Shown: one piece after another, positions 11,301-23,300 of the stretch
How positions within the stretch are numbered: the first letter of the stretch is position 1
Layout: every line of letters begins with the position of its first letter
Assembly: GCA_037783415.1 (NCBI GenBank)
Contig: JAZGTN010000151.1
Coordinates: 372,001 to 436,000, forward strand
Reading direction: 5' to 3'
Source of the DNA: Leptasterias polaris
Taxonomy: Eukaryota; Echinodermata; Asteroidea; Forcipulatida; Asteriidae
DNA: 64,000 bases
Notes under the pieces: model-generated
What the model was told of the DNA's origin: nothing
Seen by the model: the letters and a program-made list of their open reading frames with translations, nothing else
Databases searched by the model: none
Position numbers and translations under genes: made by a program

Positions 11301-14300
11301 GGGCTACCCTACCTTCCAGGTAACTTCGCAAGGGAGAGCCTGGTGAAATCGCTCGGATAACGCCTTCAACGATCTCGCATTCGGTGTGGCCCTTTAGACG
11401 ACCATTCTCGATCTGGTGAGCTAAGCTTGAAAAAGATAATTTATCTTTCTGGCCCGGCTCTCCTATCTGGCCAGAAATTTTGAACTCCCGTCTGGCTAGA
11501 GTCATCAAACTGTGGGGTGTGATGGGAGGGATGGGTTTCTTCAGCGCTAGCTCAGTATCTAGTATTAGTGGCTGTTCTCCACTTGCTGGTTGAGGAGGTG
11601 TTGTAGATTTAGATTCCATGGTCGGGGATGGTTCAGTCGATAAATCTGATGAAGCTTGGGGTTTCACAACTGGTGGCTGAGGCTCAGGGACGAGTTTCTT
11701 TAGAAAACATTGTATCTCCTTGAAACTGTCCAGGCCTTGATCCTCCATCTCGTCTATCTCATCTCGGTTGAGATGACGGTTGACTTTTCTTACGAGGATC
11801 TGGTGGTTGTCTTCTTTCGCCTCTAATGCATTATAATCGGGTAGATCGATGAACTCACAGACTTTGAGTAACTGGTCACGGGTGAGTTTACTGACCTGGC
11901 ACATCAAAGACTGGCATAGCTCCTGTGCGGACTTCTCCATCTTGGGGGCAACTCGTTTCTTCAAACTCTTTGTTTGGTCTTTGACTCCGCCCCTTGCTTG
12001 CTTTGTCCACCAACCACTGCTATTCTCCTGTCTCTTGCACTACCAGGTCTGGACTCCTGTTACCATGGTTACTGTAGCTTGGGTCTTGGGTTCAGGTTCA
12101 TGGTCGCTGGACAGGCGCTGTCGTTGAGCATTCTAACGGATGTAATGCTGAAACACACCTGTCCCGTCGGAGGTGCCAAATGTTGCACCCGTCGGGAATC
12201 AGAGATTCACTCCACGGTGTACATTAATGTTGCAATTCTGTATAAAAGGATGAAATAAGAATTCACAATGAGTTGGGTCTTTCACTTTTAATCATATGTC
12301 TTGATCTCACTGCCACATCATCCAGTATCTATCTTTAACAATAATAACAATACTTCTTAAACATTTACTTAGAAACTTGTCATTGTTTCGACAATAATTA
12401 CTTTCTCTGCCTCACTTCAATCCTAGTATCATTTGCAATAAACAAATACTCAGAGTGTCAATACTATACACTAGGTCGAAATCTATTAATGCTTACTACA
12501 TCTGTTCACTTCTGAAACCCAACTCCACAAGTAAAGCAATCGCAGTGTTTTTGCCCAATAGTCAAAACAAAGAAACACATTGACTTTAGAGAATAAAGAA
12601 ACACATAAACAAACCCTACTGGGATATGAGCAAAGTCTTGGGTCTGATATAAACAAAATCAACTTGGCTAAAACAAGGCAAAGTCACTTTCTAACCTGGC
12701 ACTTGCCTCTTAACAAATAAAACAAAGAAGGTTGTTCAGGCAGCAAGGCTATCCCAGGCTATCTAGGCTATTAAAGAGCTACCACTGACCAAGCCCTCAG
12801 GGGTTTAAGTTAATGACCCTGCTAGCCTTTTAGTCTCCACTCAGGGTTACTGTCTCAGACCAGGGTGGTCTTTTTGTACACGTGTATCTACATACATAAA
12901 GTACTGTACAACTAAACTTAGAAAAGATGGGGAACTACCCCTGCTTTTCCTCTAGAAATATACATAGTTGGAAAAGTCCTAAAACACCATTCTTAGCATC
13001 AAACATTTCTATAGAATATGAGCTATCAGAAACTCAAGTTAATTAATCAAAACATAATAAGGAAATGGAATAAAAGTCTAAATCAATTCAGTACACTTCA
13101 GAGCCTTAACCATGTTTCAACCCAATTCAGTAAAGCATAGGCCTACACACATCATGGTTCATGGTAAAAGTTATAGCTAACTTTGAGGAGGTAAATCTCT
13201 CCTATCCTTAAGTTAAAACAAGTTTAGAATAATACCACATCAATCTATAGTTTATGAACTTATTAGATAATACAAATTAAAATCCACATACCTGTATAAA
13301 AGGATGAAATAAGAATTCACAATGAGTTGGGTCTTTCACTTTTAATCATATGTCTTGATCTCACTGCCACATCATCCAGTATGGGGGGACTGCTGTGGGG
13401 TGAGACCCATACCCACTCATTGAGGTATTTCCAACCTTTTGATTGGCTTAAATCGGCTGTTGAAACAAAGGGGTGGTCAAGCAGCTATTGAAAAATTAGA
13501 GGGGGCATAATAGTTGAAAATTTAGGAGGGGGCATAAGCGACCTCTACACACATAAACGCGCCATGTCTGTCATAAATGACACTCCTGGTGCCGAATTAT
13601 CAAATAAAGTAGGGCTTTGTTAAGAATGATTTTATGAGACAAAGCAACCATAATACAACACCTTGCAAGGGATACAAGGTGAGGTGGTGCATACTGCTGC
13701 CAGACCATGTATAAGAAACACCGGGGCAAACCCCTTCTCTTTATGATAAGTGCACTGGGTTCTTTAACGTGCATGACACAACACACGGGACCCAAGACTT
13801 CATGTCCCATCTGAAGAACAAAGCCATAGTGTTTAAGTGTCTTACTTAAGGACATATATGCCAAGACCGGGACTCGAACCCACACCCCACTGATCAGAAC
13901 ACCAGAGCATGGTCCTATCCGCAGAATGAAGCAACAATGGTCAAGTGTTTTGCTTAAGGACACAATGTGTCAAGACCAGGACTCAAGCCAACAACCTACT
14001 AATCAGAACACCAGTGCTTGAGTCTGGTGCCCTTGACCACTTCAGGCCATGACACACTCTAGCTACTAGGCTGTGCGCTGTAGAACAAAGAACCAAGTAC
14101 TGCTATTCAATCAATTTTACTGTACGAGCGTGTAAAATCGCTAACTAAAATGGCCAAACAAAAGGGACGAGTGAGCTTGGAACCAAAAGAGCTCAAGGGC
14201 ATACCATGCTCAATATCTGGCAGAGGGTCCCCCTCCCCCCCCCCAACCCAATGTTACCATAATTCAACACAATCTTTCAACCATAATTCAACACACTCTT

Positions 14301-17300
14301 TCCCTCGAGTAGAGAAGTACCCCCCCCCCCCCCTTAAAATCATCTAAAGAGTTCCAGAGATTCCCAGAACACAATGAAGACACAACAGGAGGGGTGGGGG
14401 CATGCTCATATTGAGCAACAATAAAAATAAAATAAAAATGAAGCCATAACTAGCATGATGGCTTTAACATCACAAACTGCATTTCACAAACTTGTTTTCC
14501 TGCCTCACTCTTAACTTCAGGTCTGTTATTTATCAAAGATTTCTTCCTGATTTCAGGATCCATATAATTTCTCTCCCTTTTGTCACTTTTACTAGATTAC
14601 ACCCCAGTGCTTATCTTGTAACTCCTCTTCCAATCCAATCCCACATTCTAACACTAGAGACTGCTCTACATGTATGTTCCGACACCTACATGTACATGTA
14701 TATGTTCCGAAAACCTCCTTGTGATTTACGATGCTAGGGTTAGGGTTAGGAATAGGAAAATACACCAGGGGGTGTTGAAACATAGGTGTGCCTGAACTAC
14801 GGGTTGTCGGAACATAGGTGTGTAACCCCTCCCCCTCCCCCACCTCTCCACCACCACAAACTATCATCATGCCTAAAGTCTCACTGATCCAGTCATGGGT
14901 CTACTACTCCATATACAGTGTACATGTACAGAATTCTGAATGTTGTATAATAATTATATTAATGTAATAATAATTTTTATAATAATTTTAATGTTTTTTA
15001 AAACTATTCATGTTTTTTCTATTAGCTACTTTATGTACCTTTTAAACATTTTTGTAAGAACACATTCAATTTGGCCTGCGGGCTACGATTTGTGTTGGTT
15101 TTTAATAAAATATCATATATATCATATAATGTAGTTGTTGGTATTCTGGCACTATTCCACTGATCGGAAGTGAATACAAAAGCTCCCTAAGATAACAAAG
15201 CTTTACAAACATAATAATTCAAGCAGACTTTGATGGTAGGACAGGATGCGCACCACTCAATGTACTTTGCCATGGAGGTATCAAATCACATTTCCCCCCC
15301 CCCCCCCCCCCCCGAAAACACCACGAACACTGTAAACATTACAAGCATGGTTTCCCTATTAGTACCAAATACAACAATCACAAGTATTTTGTGTCTCAGG
15401 AAACTGGTGACTTTTCATCCACTAATGTCACCACCCACTCACTTCCAGTAAAGATCAAATTACTTGACCCTTTGGTGGCAGGTACTGACTGCTCCATAAT
15501 CACCATGGACCATTTGCCCCGCCCCTCTGTCTTTTTGGAGGGTATAAAATAAGATGGAAAGATCCATTTTCCACAAAGCTGCACTGCACCTTCCTGAAGT
15601 TGTTTGATCTCCAATTCACATACTGACTCTACAGGTAAGTGCTTAACATTTTTGTTACACAAGACCAACTACATGTACATGCATGTAAGTACAGGTACAG
15701 ACTTTTGTTTATCATTCACTTGTACATGTACACTAATATAATGGTTTATTGTAAAAACATTCGAATACTAAATACTAAATAAGTAAGCTCAAAATACACT
15801 TGTTGAAACCCCCTACATATTTTTCCAGTATATTTCATTTAAAATAATGCACCCTCACAGAACACCCACAAAAGCAAGCCTGGTGTGTCGTGGTCGAGCG
15901 GTTAAGAGCACTGGACTCAAGCTCTGGTGTTTCTGATCAGTGTGGGTTTGAGTCCCAATCGTGGCACTTGTGTCCTTGAGCAAGATACTTTTCTTGCTTT
16001 GTCCTTCAGATGGGACATTAAGCCGTAGGTCCCGCGTTCTAGGATTGGTATTGTGCGCAAAAGAAGCTAGAACATTTTATCATATGGGATTTGAGTATGG
16101 GACTAGAGCATCGGATTAGAGAAGACAAACTACACAGAAAATTGAAACAGCTATTGATGACAGGAGCTAGAAACTGAGTGAACTAAACTACGGTTGCCCT
16201 CAGGTATTTGTTCCTGATAAACAAGGCAACTCAAACAAAGAATTACATTCAATAAACTGTACTCAAATAGAATTAAAATAAAAGCGATAACAATTCAGAA
16301 AAGATAAATTTTGTATAAAAGGGAGAATACAAAAAAATAATATAAACAAACAACCATTAACCCTACCGCTGTCAAATCTAACAAAAAGCGCCAAATGGCA
16401 AAAGTTGTCGTACTTCATTGCATTCAGCAGTCCATTCAAACCCCATACTCTCTGGTTGTATCGTAAACTTGGGTGTGATCCCTGGCAGTTACAGGTTGAA
16501 TGGCTCTGACTGGAACCCCCAAACAAAGATATTGACAGAATAGGGAGACCGCCAACATAGAGCTACATAGCTCAGTTGGAAGAGCGCCAGCACAATCATC
16601 CGGGGGTCGCAGGCTCTGTCAAATTTTCTTTGTTCAACCCCCTTTTTTATTGTTTATTTATTTTATCTAAATTACTTTTTACTTTTAAATTTATAAAAAC
16701 ACATAAATAATATACCATTAAATATGCGTATCAACCAATGATTCACATTACTAAGAACATTGAATTAATTTGTTCCATTTATAGGGGAAAATGAGGTAGT
16801 TTTTTCTACAAGGAAATTAAAATTACAGAAAGAAAACGTAACCACATTTGTACCTAGTCAGAAAACATGGCTTGGTGATAACTTTACTGTTTTGTTTGTT
16901 TCTTCTTCTTTTTGGCGGGGGGGGGGGGGGGGGGGGGGATTTGCACTCTAGACAACCTGTTGTGTTTCCATTGTTTATTTCCCTACCTGTACCGTACATG
17001 TTCCCAGTTTTGAAACTACATGTGTTTATCTACCAATAATTATTAATTCTGGTTGTGAAGCCAAGAATTACCAGAAAAGAGAACATTTTTTCACCTATTC
17101 GGTGTGCGTTGTGTTTATAGAACAAATAATATGCAAGAATTGAGTCTTTTATAACATAATAATAGTAAGGTATATTACATTTTAAAACAATGAAAGAAAA
17201 CTAGCCAAGAACCTCTTAGAGAGAAGACAAAGAAGAAAGTTTCAGTTTTAGATGTAGGAGGAAAACCCCAGTGAGTTACCCCAGGGAAAACCAACGCAGT

Positions 17301-20300
17301 CAGGTAGGGACTGAAAACCCAATCCACATAGTGCCTTGGTGGGATTCAAACCGGGGCCCGATAAGGAAGGCGAGGTAAGATACCACTACGCCAACCCAAC
17401 CACCCGATATAGTTTGGAACTACTTATATTTGTTGTTTTTATTTGAGAAAAATCCACTAATTATCCCCCATTAGACTGGGTCAATTTTCAAAAGAAATCA
17501 ACCCCGAAGGCAAATTGTGTTAATTTATGGCATACAAGCTTTTTAGGGGTATTGAGGGGTGCTGAACTCAAATTTGCTGTATGCTCAGCTCAAAAATGTC
17601 CCATAATGCCTCAAAATCCAAGATGGCCACCACTGACGAGTTAAAATGTATTTACTCCTTCTCAACCCCCTCTCTCTCATCATCCACTCTTACTCCAGGA
17701 GACATTTCAAGATGAAGACATCCAACACCCTGACACTTTTCTGTATCGCCTTACTACTGGCCGCAGTCTCAGGCAGAAAAGGCGGCTTCAAAATCCTCGG
17801 TGGGTATTATGACATACATGATGCCGAGTCAAATGAGAAAATTGCGGTCCATTCCGAATGGGGCGACCACTCACCAGGGCCCGATCGAAAGACCATCACT
17901 GTTGTTGACGCACAATGCTGGGCTTCTATTGACAGGCGCTGTTACATGAAGCTTGTGGTCTCAACCCTGAATTCACCCAATATTACACACTACCAGATTG
18001 TGGGTGCCAAGACGTATATCATGGACCCAGCATCAAAACACCATTATGAAAACTTCGGCTGGGGGCAGCAGGAAGCATCTGATGGGATTGAAAGGAAGGT
18101 AGTGGCACACGGAAGGATATGGAGCCATCGACTTAACGCAAGGGGCTACGGTTATGTTCACTTGTTTGTCGTGCAAACAACACGCCCGTCACTCACAAAC
18201 GCCTTCTACATGGAAGAGCGTCACAAAGACCTGGAGTTGTTTGCCAGCGACCGGCTTCAGTTCGGACAAAGATCTTCCTTCAGTTCACCATTCCTGTTAT
18301 CCAGATTTATAACCCAGTCGGCAGATTGGGGAGATATGGCTGAATATTACACGACAGTGTACATCGCACAGACCAAAGTTGTGGGCTACACAGCAGTCTA
18401 CGAAGAGCAAACAGACCAACATGTGGGAAAGTCTCTTCAGACTTCTCTTACTTTAGAGAATCATGGGTCGGCAGTGACAGCTGATGGGTTTTCAAAGATC
18501 AGATCCCTAGAAGCAGTGGATACAACCCCATTGGTAGAGATGTCAACAGCTTTCCCGTTCCAAATCGACGTAGGAAATTCAGTGACATTGGATATCTCCT
18601 TCCTCAGCGCCCCTCTGAATCTTAGCTTACATGCTGGCCAAGAGATCACCAGTGAGAAGATATCTACCCCAGCAGTGACTCACACCATTGAGTGGCCGTC
18701 TGAGTGTCCAGCGGGACTGCGGATCACAAACAGCATCTACAAGACCAGCGTGAGGCACAGCATCCCCATCGAATTCACCTTTGAACGGCTCGGCCAGCGC
18801 TGGACGGAGAGGAAAACTTTGAAGGCCACGGTCTACAGTCTGGTACAGGAGCTTACCAACTGTTGCCTGTACCCTAAAGCCAATGCCAGATGTAGGAAAC
18901 CAGACCTTCCAATGTGTAGTACCCCGTTCAAGTCTGTTAGTGAATCTGATTTTGGTTCTGGGCAGGCTCAGGCTCCGATAGAACTGTTACCAGAAAACAA
19001 CATTTTAATATAAGAGTGCAAACCTCTGCCAAACAGTATTTCTGAGAGAAAGAAACAAGCAAACAAACAAACAAACAAACAAACAAACAGTGGTCTATGA
19101 CCTTAATATTTTACGCTGTGCTTGTAGATAAATTTTAAGCAAGAATAATTAAATAAAGCAAGAATAATTAAATAAAGCACAAAACTGACAACCTTTCCCC
19201 ATAGCCATTCTGCCACAAGGTTAGATGTACATTATAATGTGCTTTCATTACAGTTCACTTTTACATTGTAGCTCAAAACCCACTCCTTTTAGGAATTGTC
19301 CAAATGCTTTTTTTCCTTTGAAATAAAAATCTTAATCCAGAGAGAAATCAGGGCCGAATTTCAGGCTCAGCTTACTTGCCGAATTTCAGGCTCAGCTTAC
19401 TTGCCGAATTTCAGGCTCAGCTTACTTGCCGAATTCTGCACTTGTGACCACCCTTCTTCTCCTAGAGGGCAAGCGTTGAATTTCTGCGCTAACCTAGTAA
19501 CGTGGAGTTTGCAAGCACACAAGCAAAAATTCCCTGCTTACCTGTCAAATACACTTGATGTAAGCGTGGAATTCCCTGCTTCCTTAAGCGCCGAATCTTT
19601 GCTTACGGTAAAGCAGAGCCATGAAGTTGAGCCCAGATCAGATGCAACAGTACATGTACACATTGCATGTTGAGATTTGAGATAGTGAAGACACAAGGTC
19701 ATTTTCCCCCAGCATGTAATTGTAAAAGTTTCCGTATAATCATCAAAAAAAGCCCAGACATTGCTAATATTGTTAGTTTCTTGATTAAAATTTTGTCAGT
19801 AAAAATCTCAACATAAATAAAATGAAAGGGAAAATTTAGTTTCCTGATGTAGAAATTGGGATACTATGTCAACATACTACATCGGAAAATTTCATACGTG
19901 GCTGTGACCTTTACTTTGACCTCTTTATGTGAATAGAAGTAGGTTAAACTTTGCGGCCACTGAGTTGTGGCCGCTATGGGCGTTTTGGTACAAGCCGCTA
20001 GCGGCGGCTATGGTCTCTAAAGAGTCACTCTAACAGTGGTCTGCTAGCCAAATAACAGTTAAAACACATGAGGACCAGTCAAAAGTATCTCCAAGTGGTC
20101 CGGTTGGCTAGCATCCCTATTTCATTTGAAGTATTGACCAGTGAAAAAGCTGGCTGACTAGTGAAATAATAAGCCAACTGGCCCATCTGGCCAGTCACTA
20201 AAAATGTTGAGGGCAAACCTTGAAGTTGGTATATTATATTATGCATGCTCGAAAACCATTGTAAGCCTAATATAAACAGGTACAAAACTGCAACAACAAC

Positions 20301-23300
20301 AAAATTTGTTCTACATGTTATGTATTTTTTTTACTGGATGAATTTAAGTACAATATTATACACATACATGTACGGACTAGCAAAGAGGTCACTTGAGCAT
20401 GTCTATCCCCCCGAGGGACTGTAAGCGACCAGTGGGCCCAATTTCATAAAGCCAGAAAGCACAAAAACTTGCTAAGCACAGACAAAAATTTGCTTAGCAG
20501 AAACAGGTTACCAGCCAAAAGTCCACAAAGTTTACATTGTTGCGACTGGTGCCCCACTTAGTTTTTGCTAAGCAAATAAATTTTCTAAGCAGCTTTTAAA
20601 CAGCTTTATGAAATTGGCCCCAGAGGAAGGGAATAGGTCCCTCTTATGGACACTCACAGGCCCGAGCAAGAGGGACATGCACTAGTGACTGAATTATGCC
20701 AGTCCATGAGTGTTTTTATAACACACAACTGGGTCTAAAATATGAAATAGGTAAAGAGACCTTTCAGAGTTTTAAAACTAACCTTCAACAACAATTAAAA
20801 AATTAAAGGAACGCTTTTTAGTTTACGAAGATTCAGTTCTTTAGTTGCTTTTCACTGTTCACGCCATGAGAGGGCGCTGTAACCAGTCAAAAACTGTTGC
20901 CCGCTTCGGAAACTATTTCCCGCAGATCTAAGATCTACTGTCCATCCCAAAATTAATCATGTTATTTTTGTTACTTCTCTAGCTCGGTAAAACACGGATT
21001 GACATTAGCACGGATTGAATTTAATGTGTGCCGTCATCTTTTCCTATGTTTGTAGCTAGGGCGATGTTCCCGCATGCATACTACACACATGCGACAGATC
21101 CACGATTGTTTCGTAATGAGCACTAGGAGTAGACTGTTGCACACGTATGCAACAGTTTAGATTGTATGAAAATTTACCCTGTGTGTGAGCACTCACGCCT
21201 GTTTGGTAAGCATCGAAAATAGCATCTTGCACATGATGATGAATGTACTAGTGAGAATTCGGCTTTCGATCATGAATATGTACAAGGTGTAGTAATATAA
21301 TAAACCCAACAAAACCCAACAAGTTCAAGCTAACCATTTAATGATGGTTTTGGGGGGTAGACTTTGTGGATGCTCACAATCAATCAATCAAATACAATAC
21401 ACTACCTTTGGCATCATGTCTTCCATGAACTTCTGTCCACCAAATCCTGGTTCTACGGTCATAACAAGAATCATGTCTACCTCTTCCACATACGGGAGAA
21501 CTACATCAATGGGTGTCTTCGGCTTTACACCAATTCCAGCCTGAAAACATCAAATTGATACAAACTAGAGCTTAACAAAAATCAACAAGGGGTTATTCCA
21601 TAGTTGTAGCACAATATGATTAGTTTTGGGTTGAAAAAAAAAGAACAATTGACTAGGGCAGGACCTCCCCAAAAGCGCTGGCGCTCAAGCATCTAGCCCT
21701 AATGTTGGTGGTGTCTTTATTTTTTGAATATCTTTGTTCAGGGGTGCCACTGAGAAGCCATACAACCTGTAACTACCATGTTTGCCAGGGATCATACCCA
21801 AGTTTCAGGAGTCAAGTCCCGCTCTAGTCAATTTTTCTTTGTTCAACCCAAAAATAATTAATATTTACCCAGTCAGTTTCCTTTGTGGTTTATTACAATG
21901 TGATTAGTTCTGCTATTGACTCATACAGAAAATGATTTAGAAAACACCTCGGGTGTGTTTGAACCAAAGACCTTCCTCATATTTCAGTTGTTTTAGATCC
22001 TGCAGGACTCTAAACTCACTGAGTATACAATGCTTTCTAAATATCGGTGTTCGGGTAAAAAACTAAATGATAAGCCAAAAGGGGTCACTCGGACACATCA
22101 TCATCCCAACCCTCCTACTAGGTGGCCGCTGACACACCTTGGCAAAGTCAACTATGCAAGAAAGTGAAATCATCCACAAGACCATACCTGCCAACATTGA
22201 AACCTCAGAAAAAGGAACATCAGTTTTACGAGTCCACAGATAGTGATGCAAGAAGTTGCGCAAGCACCGCTTATACAATGTAGACATGTATACAATAATG
22301 TATGTATTTTAAAAAATGTACATAAATTACTGTATCCCATGAGAAAATCTGTACTTTTGCAAGCAAATGGCACCTTCTTTTGCCGAGCTTTTTTATCTGT
22401 TCATTGCTGTCTCTTGTCAGAAATAAGAATGTTGTAATTTTTTGCGGCCTGTAATCTCAAAAAACCTGGACAATTCCAATTAAATCTGAACAGTTGGCAG
22501 GTTTGCAAGACAGCTTGAAACTGCCGGAGCTTGGCTTCTATACAAAGAGGAAAAAGATGAAGTCGGAAAAGAAGACGAAGAAAATCAAGAAATCAAGAGC
22601 GGGATGAAACTTACCTTCATGCCAGCTTCTTTGATTAGCCTGATCACATCCTTTGGTTTATCGGTCGCTTCAATGTGGAATGTGTATTGGTTGGCGCCTG
22701 CATCCGCCATTGGTTGAATCCACTGTGAAATACAAACGTAGAAATCAAGAATTTATCTTAAAGGTGGGGTCATAGATTGGATTTTATCAGAGTATTGCTG
22801 ATTTATAGGCAAGATTATAAAGACAAATACAATAACAGTCACATGTAAAAGTTTGGTAAACTACAAAAAACTGTAACAGTATTTCTACAAGAACATTGAA
22901 TCCATCCACGTTTATAGTGAGGTGACAGCGGGTAACAACCGCATCTCGCTAGTGGCATTCGCGAACAGACAACAACCCTCAGGAATCTGAGAAATGACTC
23001 GTGCAATAATTGTTAGCGTTCTATAATTATACATATTATGGGACTCCTATATTGAACTTTTGCGCATCACGGCAATAAATACATGGCAAAATAATGTATG
23101 ACACGTGACGTGAGTTCCACCAATCAAATTACAAGGATCTGCCTATAATTATAAACTATCCTACTGGACATTTGACATCATCCACTTTGTAGCCCTGCAA
23201 AAATGTATGTGGTGAATACATAGTGGTGAATACATCACACAGTACACACACGACACAGTTGTGGCACCATACACAACTAGTGCAGTTGAGTGTTTCAATT

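Larger units (their letters stand above)
4106..13549 (-). mobile_element. Ty3/Gypsy LTR retrotransposon, nearly intact and young
   Basis: Order on the minus strand: 5' LTR (13549-12181), primer-binding site (about 12178-12161), untranslated leader, gag (11940-10528), -1 frameshift cassette, pol (entered near 10561, ending 5735) and a polypurine tract (5484-5475), then the 3' LTR (5474-4106). The pol order protease-RT-RNase H-integrase is Ty3/Gypsy. Reading fields are open throughout; I saw no stop or frameshift other than the programmed one. The two 1369-bp LTRs differ at one position that I can find (4370 G versus 12445 A), so insertion is recent. It lies in the large RPE intron in the same orientation as RPE. 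With conventional TG...CA ends no perfect target duplication is seen; shifting the ends by one base gives a 4-bp ACAT on both sides (4103-4106 and 13551-13554). Confidence 0.95.
13550..17640. other. RPE intron 5, repeat-rich stretch before the nested gene
   Basis: Holds a minus-strand tRNA-derived SINE (about 13700-14070), C-runs at 14227-14240 and 14321-14333, a C-run at 15294-15313, a plus-strand SINE (about 15885-16110), a tRNA-like head with a GTTCAACCC tail (16556-16645), a G-run at 16917-16939 and a SINE copy at about 17235-17400. No protein-coding exon was recognised. Confidence 0.6.
19177..21405. other. RPE intron 5, remainder
   Basis: Downstream flank of the nested gene, the 25-bp tandem repeat, a foldback element at 20434-20621 and AT-rich DNA. 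A GAGGGCGCT motif near 20870 resembles part of a CTCF-type site. No further coding exon was seen before RPE exon 5 at 21406. Confidence 0.55.

Noticed and set aside
15885..16000. Possible tRNA-Leu or tRNA-Ser gene
   Set aside because: The boxes are tRNA-like, but no complete cloverleaf can be drawn and the same head plus body recurs at 32651, 36072 and 13700, so it is a SINE.
17646..17711. Upstream in-frame ATG extending the nested gene by 22 codons
   Set aside because: It would bury the signal peptide, and it lies in the pyrimidine tract before a strong CAG acceptor.
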